The notes below the pieces were generated by a model. That model saw nothing but the letters and a program-made list of their open reading frames with translations, made no database searches and was not told the origin of the DNA. Shown here piece by piece: positions 61,734 through 64,000 of a stretch of DNA of 64,000 nt (the first letter of the stretch is position 1; each line of letters starts with the position of its first letter). This DNA is from Enterovirga aerilata (lineage in GTDB: Bacteria > Pseudomonadota > Alphaproteobacteria > Rhizobiales > Beijerinckiaceae), in contig NZ_JABEPP010000001.1 of NCBI RefSeq assembly GCF_013044135.1, positions 682,001 to 746,000 on the forward strand, in the 5' to 3' direction. The translations under genes were made by a program, and so were the position numbers.

Positions 61734-61880
61734 CGTCCCATCTCTGGATCAAATCGCGAACGCCGTCGAGGCGCGCAGGGTCGCGGCCCGCCGCGGTGTT
61801 CGCGAAGTCCACCGCGAACCGATGGAGCGCGACGGTGTTGAGCCCCATATGGGGACGGGGCACCGGCTCAGGAGAGCAGC

Positions 61881-62138
61881 ATGCGGTTCATAATGATGGG
61901 CGTCGCGGCGGCCGCGCTCGCGGCAGCCCCGGCCTTCGCGCAGATCGAGCGCCTGCCCGAGACCAGCCGCTCCGAGGCGCAGTCGAACGCGATCAACAAC
62001 TCGCTGAACGCGCAGAGCCGGTCGCGCATCCAGACGCAGCAGAACCAGTTCGAGATCAACTCGCTGCGCAACGAGAACGCGATCCGCTCGGCACCCCCGC
62101 CGGTGGTCGCGCCGCCGGTGGCCCCGGCGATCCGCTGA
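61881..62138 (+). CDS. Small exported hypothetical protein
   Basis: An 85-residue protein. Signal peptide residues 1-20 (FIMMGVAAAALAAAPAFA before Gln). The mature part is rich in Asn, Gln and Arg (SNAINNSLNAQSRSRIQTQQ) and ends in a Pro/Val/Ala-rich tail, so it is probably extended or disordered in the periplasm. ATG at 61881 is preceded by CAGGAGAG. Function unknown; it is divergent from uvrD. Confidence 0.75.
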   Translation: MRFIMMGVAAAALAAAPAFAQIERLPETSRSEAQSNAINNSLNAQSRSRIQTQQNQFEINSLRNENAIRSAPPPVVAPPVAPAIR

Positions 62139-62141
62139 GCG

Positions 62142-62696
62142 CTACCCGGCCGCGCCGACCCGCCCCGCCTTGATCCCGACGCTGCGCCCTAGGGCTTGCG
62201 GCCGGGGGAGGCGGTCGTGCACGGCCTTCACGGCCTCGAGCCGCGCCAGGATGTCCTCGGGAAACGGCGCCACGCGGCGCGTCGTCATGTCCACATGGAG
62301 GAAGAGCTGCTCGCAGGTGGCGGCGACCCAGCCCTCCTCGAGCTGGTGCGCCTCGAAATAGGCGTGCACCCGCTTCTCGTCGAAGTCGACGATCCTGACG
62401 GTGGTGCGGGTCACCGCCTCGGCCGGGAGCTCGCGGAGATAGGTCGTGTGCAGCTCGGCCGTGAAATAGGAGGCGTTGCGGCTCGCCAGGTAGTCGGGCC
62501 CGAGTCCCACCACCTCGAAGGCCTCGTCCACCGCCCGGTCGAAGAGCACGTGGTAATAGGCCATGTTCATGTGGCCGTTATAGTCGATCCAGCCGGGCTC
62601 GACCCGCACGGGCGAGGCCACGAACGGGGCGAAGACGAAGACGGGCTCCGCGACGACTTGTTCCGCGACGACTTGTTCCTCTTGGACCGGCGGCAC
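62142..62696 (-). CDS. Acyl-CoA thioesterase (4HBT hotdog fold)
   Basis: A 184-residue thioesterase. The 4HBT core begins RVEPGWIDYNGHMNMAYYHVLFDRAVDEAF, with the Asp/Asn-Gly-His site typical of 4-hydroxybenzoyl-CoA-like thioesterases, followed by LHTTYLRELPAEAVTRTTVRIVDFDEKRVHAYFE. The start is taken as GTG at 62696 because AGGAGG lies five bases upstream; a GTG at 62726 would add ten residues. The N-terminal 20 residues include a tandem repeat (QVVAE twice) from a 15-base direct repeat. The substrate acyl-CoA is unknown. Confidence 0.85.
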   Translation of the reverse strand: MPPVQEEQVVAEQVVAEPVFVFAPFVASPVRVEPGWIDYNGHMNMAYYHVLFDRAVDEAFEVVGLGPDYLASRNASYFTAELHTTYLRELPAEAVTRTTVRIVDFDEKRVHAYFEAHQLEEGWVAATCEQLFLHVDMTTRRVAPFPEDILARLEAVKAVHDRLPRPQALGRSVGIKAGRVGAAG

Positions 62697-62880
62697 GGGT
62701 TCCTCCTGCTTCCTCCAGCTACACACGATGGCGGCGGCCGGGCCAAGCGTCCGGTCCCGCGTAGCGAGCCGAACCGCCGCAGCCGGCGCGAGAGGGCCGA
62801 CAGTGTTGCGCCCCGGCCACGTCTGCTAGGCTCCGGGCGCTATATTCCGGCCTGATCGCCGCCTCGCCCGGACGCCCGTG

Positions 62881-64000
62881 ATGAATGTCGCCACACCCAT
62901 TCGGCCAGCGCAGCGCCTGCGCCCGGACGAGGCAAGCATCGCCGATCTCACGGGCGAGCTGACGAAGCGCTTCGGCAACCGCGTCGTCACCAGCCTCGCC
63001 GTGCGCCAGCAGCACGCCCACACCACGACGTGGCTCGCCAACCAGCCGCCGGACATCGTCGTGCTGCCCGAGAGCGCCGAGGAGGTGGCCGAGATCGTCC
63101 GCCTCTGCGCGGCGCGGCGGGTGCCCGTGATCCCCTTCGGCACCGGGACCTCGCTCGAGGGCCACCTCAACGCCCCCTTTGGCGGCGTGTCGGTCGACCT
63201 GAGCCTGATGAAGCGGCTCGTCGCCGTGCATCCGGAGGACCTCGACTGCGTGGTCGAGCCGGGCATCACCCGCAAGGAGCTGAACGAGCAGCTCCGCGAT
63301 ACCGGGCTCTTCTTCCCGATCGATCCGGGCGCCGATGCCTCGCTCGGCGGCATGGTCTCGACCCGCGCCTCGGGGACCAATGCTGTCCGCTACGGCACCA
63401 TGAAGGACAACGTCCTCGCGCTCACCGTGGTGACGCCGGACGGCTCGGTCGTGAAGACGGGCACGCGGGCGCGGAAGAGCTCGGCCGGCTACGACCTCAC
63501 GCGCCTGTTCGTCGGCGCGGAGGGGACGCTCGGGATCGTGACGGAGATCACCCTGAAGCTGCACGGGATCCCCGAGGCGATCTCGGCCGGCATCTGCTCC
63601 TTCCCGACGGTGAAGGATGCCTGCGACGCGGTGATCGTCACCATCCAGTCCGGGCTGCCCATCGCCCGCATCGAGCTTCTCGACGAGGTGCAGGTGAGGG
63701 CGGTGAACGCCTATTCCAGGCTCACCCTCCCCGAGACCCCGCTGCTCCTCTTCGAGTTCCACGGCACCGATGCCGGGGTGAAGGAGCAGGCCGAGCGCTT
63801 CGGCGAGATCTGCGCCGAGTACAGGGGCGGCAACTTCGAATGGGCCACCAGGGCGGAAGAGCGCTCGCGGCTCTGGCAGGCCCGGCACGACGTCTATTGG
63901 GCGTCGCTGGGGCTGCGTCCGGGCGCGAAGGGCGTCGCGAGCGACGTCTGCGTCCCGATCTCGCGCCTCGCCGAATGCCTCGCCGAGACCAAGCGCGACA
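62881..64000 (+). CDS. FAD-linked oxidase, D-lactate/glycolate dehydrogenase type (3' end outside window)
   Basis: The first 373 residues of a flavoprotein of the GlcD/D-lactate dehydrogenase (cytochrome) group. The FAD-binding half shows PPDIVVLPESAEEVAEIVRLCAARRVPVIPFGTGTSLEGH, then FFPIDPGADASLGGMVSTRASGTNAVRYGTMKDNVLALTVV and LFVGAEGTLGIVTEITLKL. The C-terminal substrate domain and any cytochrome or iron-sulfur partner run off the right edge. It oxidises 2-hydroxy acids such as D-lactate and passes electrons to the membrane; the exact acid cannot be told. Confidence 0.9.
   Translation, partial: MNVATPIRPAQRLRPDEASIADLTGELTKRFGNRVVTSLAVRQQHAHTTTWLANQPPDIVVLPESAEEVAEIVRLCAARRVPVIPFGTGTSLEGHLNAPFGGVSVDLSLMKRLVAVHPEDLDCVVEPGITRKELNEQLRDTGLFFPIDPGADASLGGMVSTRASGTNAVRYGTMKDNVLALTVVTPDGSVVKTGTRARKSSAGYDLTRLFVGAEGTLGIVTEITLKLHGIPEAISAGICSFPTVKDACDAVIVTIQSGLPIARIELLDEVQVRAVNAYSRLTLPETPLLLFEFHGTDAGVKEQAERFGEICAEYRGGNFEWATRAEERSRLWQARHDVYWASLGLRPGAKGVASDVCVPISRLAECLAETKRD

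Overview
This is a high-GC chromosomal window that looks like an alphaproteobacterium of the Rhizobiales (Hyphomicrobiales), probably close to Methylobacteriaceae or related families. The main support is a housekeeping block whose order is typical of that group (ilvB, miaA / serB, degP, DUF2065, hflC, hflK, folA, thyA, sspB, fumC). Other support comes from a Flp pilin, a phasin, a ROSE-type leader before hsp20, RIME-like intergenic repeats and small conserved hypotheticals. I saw no rRNA, tRNA, CRISPR array, prophage or intact insertion sequence. No gene-free stretch exceeds 300 bases.

Layout. 1-7006 (minus): a catabolic/uptake cluster with a nitrilase, an acetoacetate-decarboxylase-like protein, two closely similar ABC substrate-binding proteins, an isochorismatase-like hydrolase, an ATPase, a permease and an amidohydrolase. 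7130-23236: the housekeeping block, interrupted by extra genes (Flp pilin, EamA exporter, GNAT acetyltransferase, cytochrome P450). Its dihydrofolate reductase gene is conspicuously AT-rich. The ilvB gene is preceded by a leader peptide and attenuator. 23290-23460: mosaic repeat. 23502-27238: ABC-F ATPase, Gfo/Idh oxidoreductase, Crp/Fnr regulator. 27241-33738: TetR with a divergent EmrAB-like efflux pump, then a PotABC-like polyamine-type ABC transporter that lacks a binding protein.

33719-42279: a LuxR solo, then a LysR-controlled aromatic ring-cleavage operon. That operon has a VOC extradiol dioxygenase, GalB-like hydratase, GalC-like aldolase, GalD-like tautomerase and DUF1932 oxidoreductase, followed by a quinone reductase-like protein and a YeiH exporter. 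42276-47402: folB, folP, a zinc-independent MDR reductase, UbiB/AarF and a phasin. 47412-53266: a double-HTH GntR regulator divergent from an SDR, an Ldh2-family dehydrogenase and a complete TRAP transporter. 53440-59143: a Tat-type superoxide dismutase, an L,D-transpeptidase, Rnk, DUF1810, two Hsp20 proteins and small hypotheticals. 59211-64000: UvrD/PcrA helicase, a small exported protein, a thioesterase and a partial FAD-linked D-lactate/glycolate-type dehydrogenase.

The most interesting items are: (i) a type I (VOC) dioxygenase sitting where the gallate pathway normally has a LigAB-type enzyme; (ii) an ilvB leader peptide (MPAILIVSEAPSTERV) with mutually exclusive hairpins and a U-run terminator; (iii) a ROSE-like RNA thermometer in front of hsp20; (iv) a low-GC dihydrofolate reductase that appears to have replaced the native gene in place; (v) a TetR operator within back-to-back overlapping promoters; (vi) a double-HTH GntR regulator next to an uncharacterised 2-hydroxyacid uptake/oxidation module. 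Product names are by recognition of motifs and family resemblance; no database search was run.
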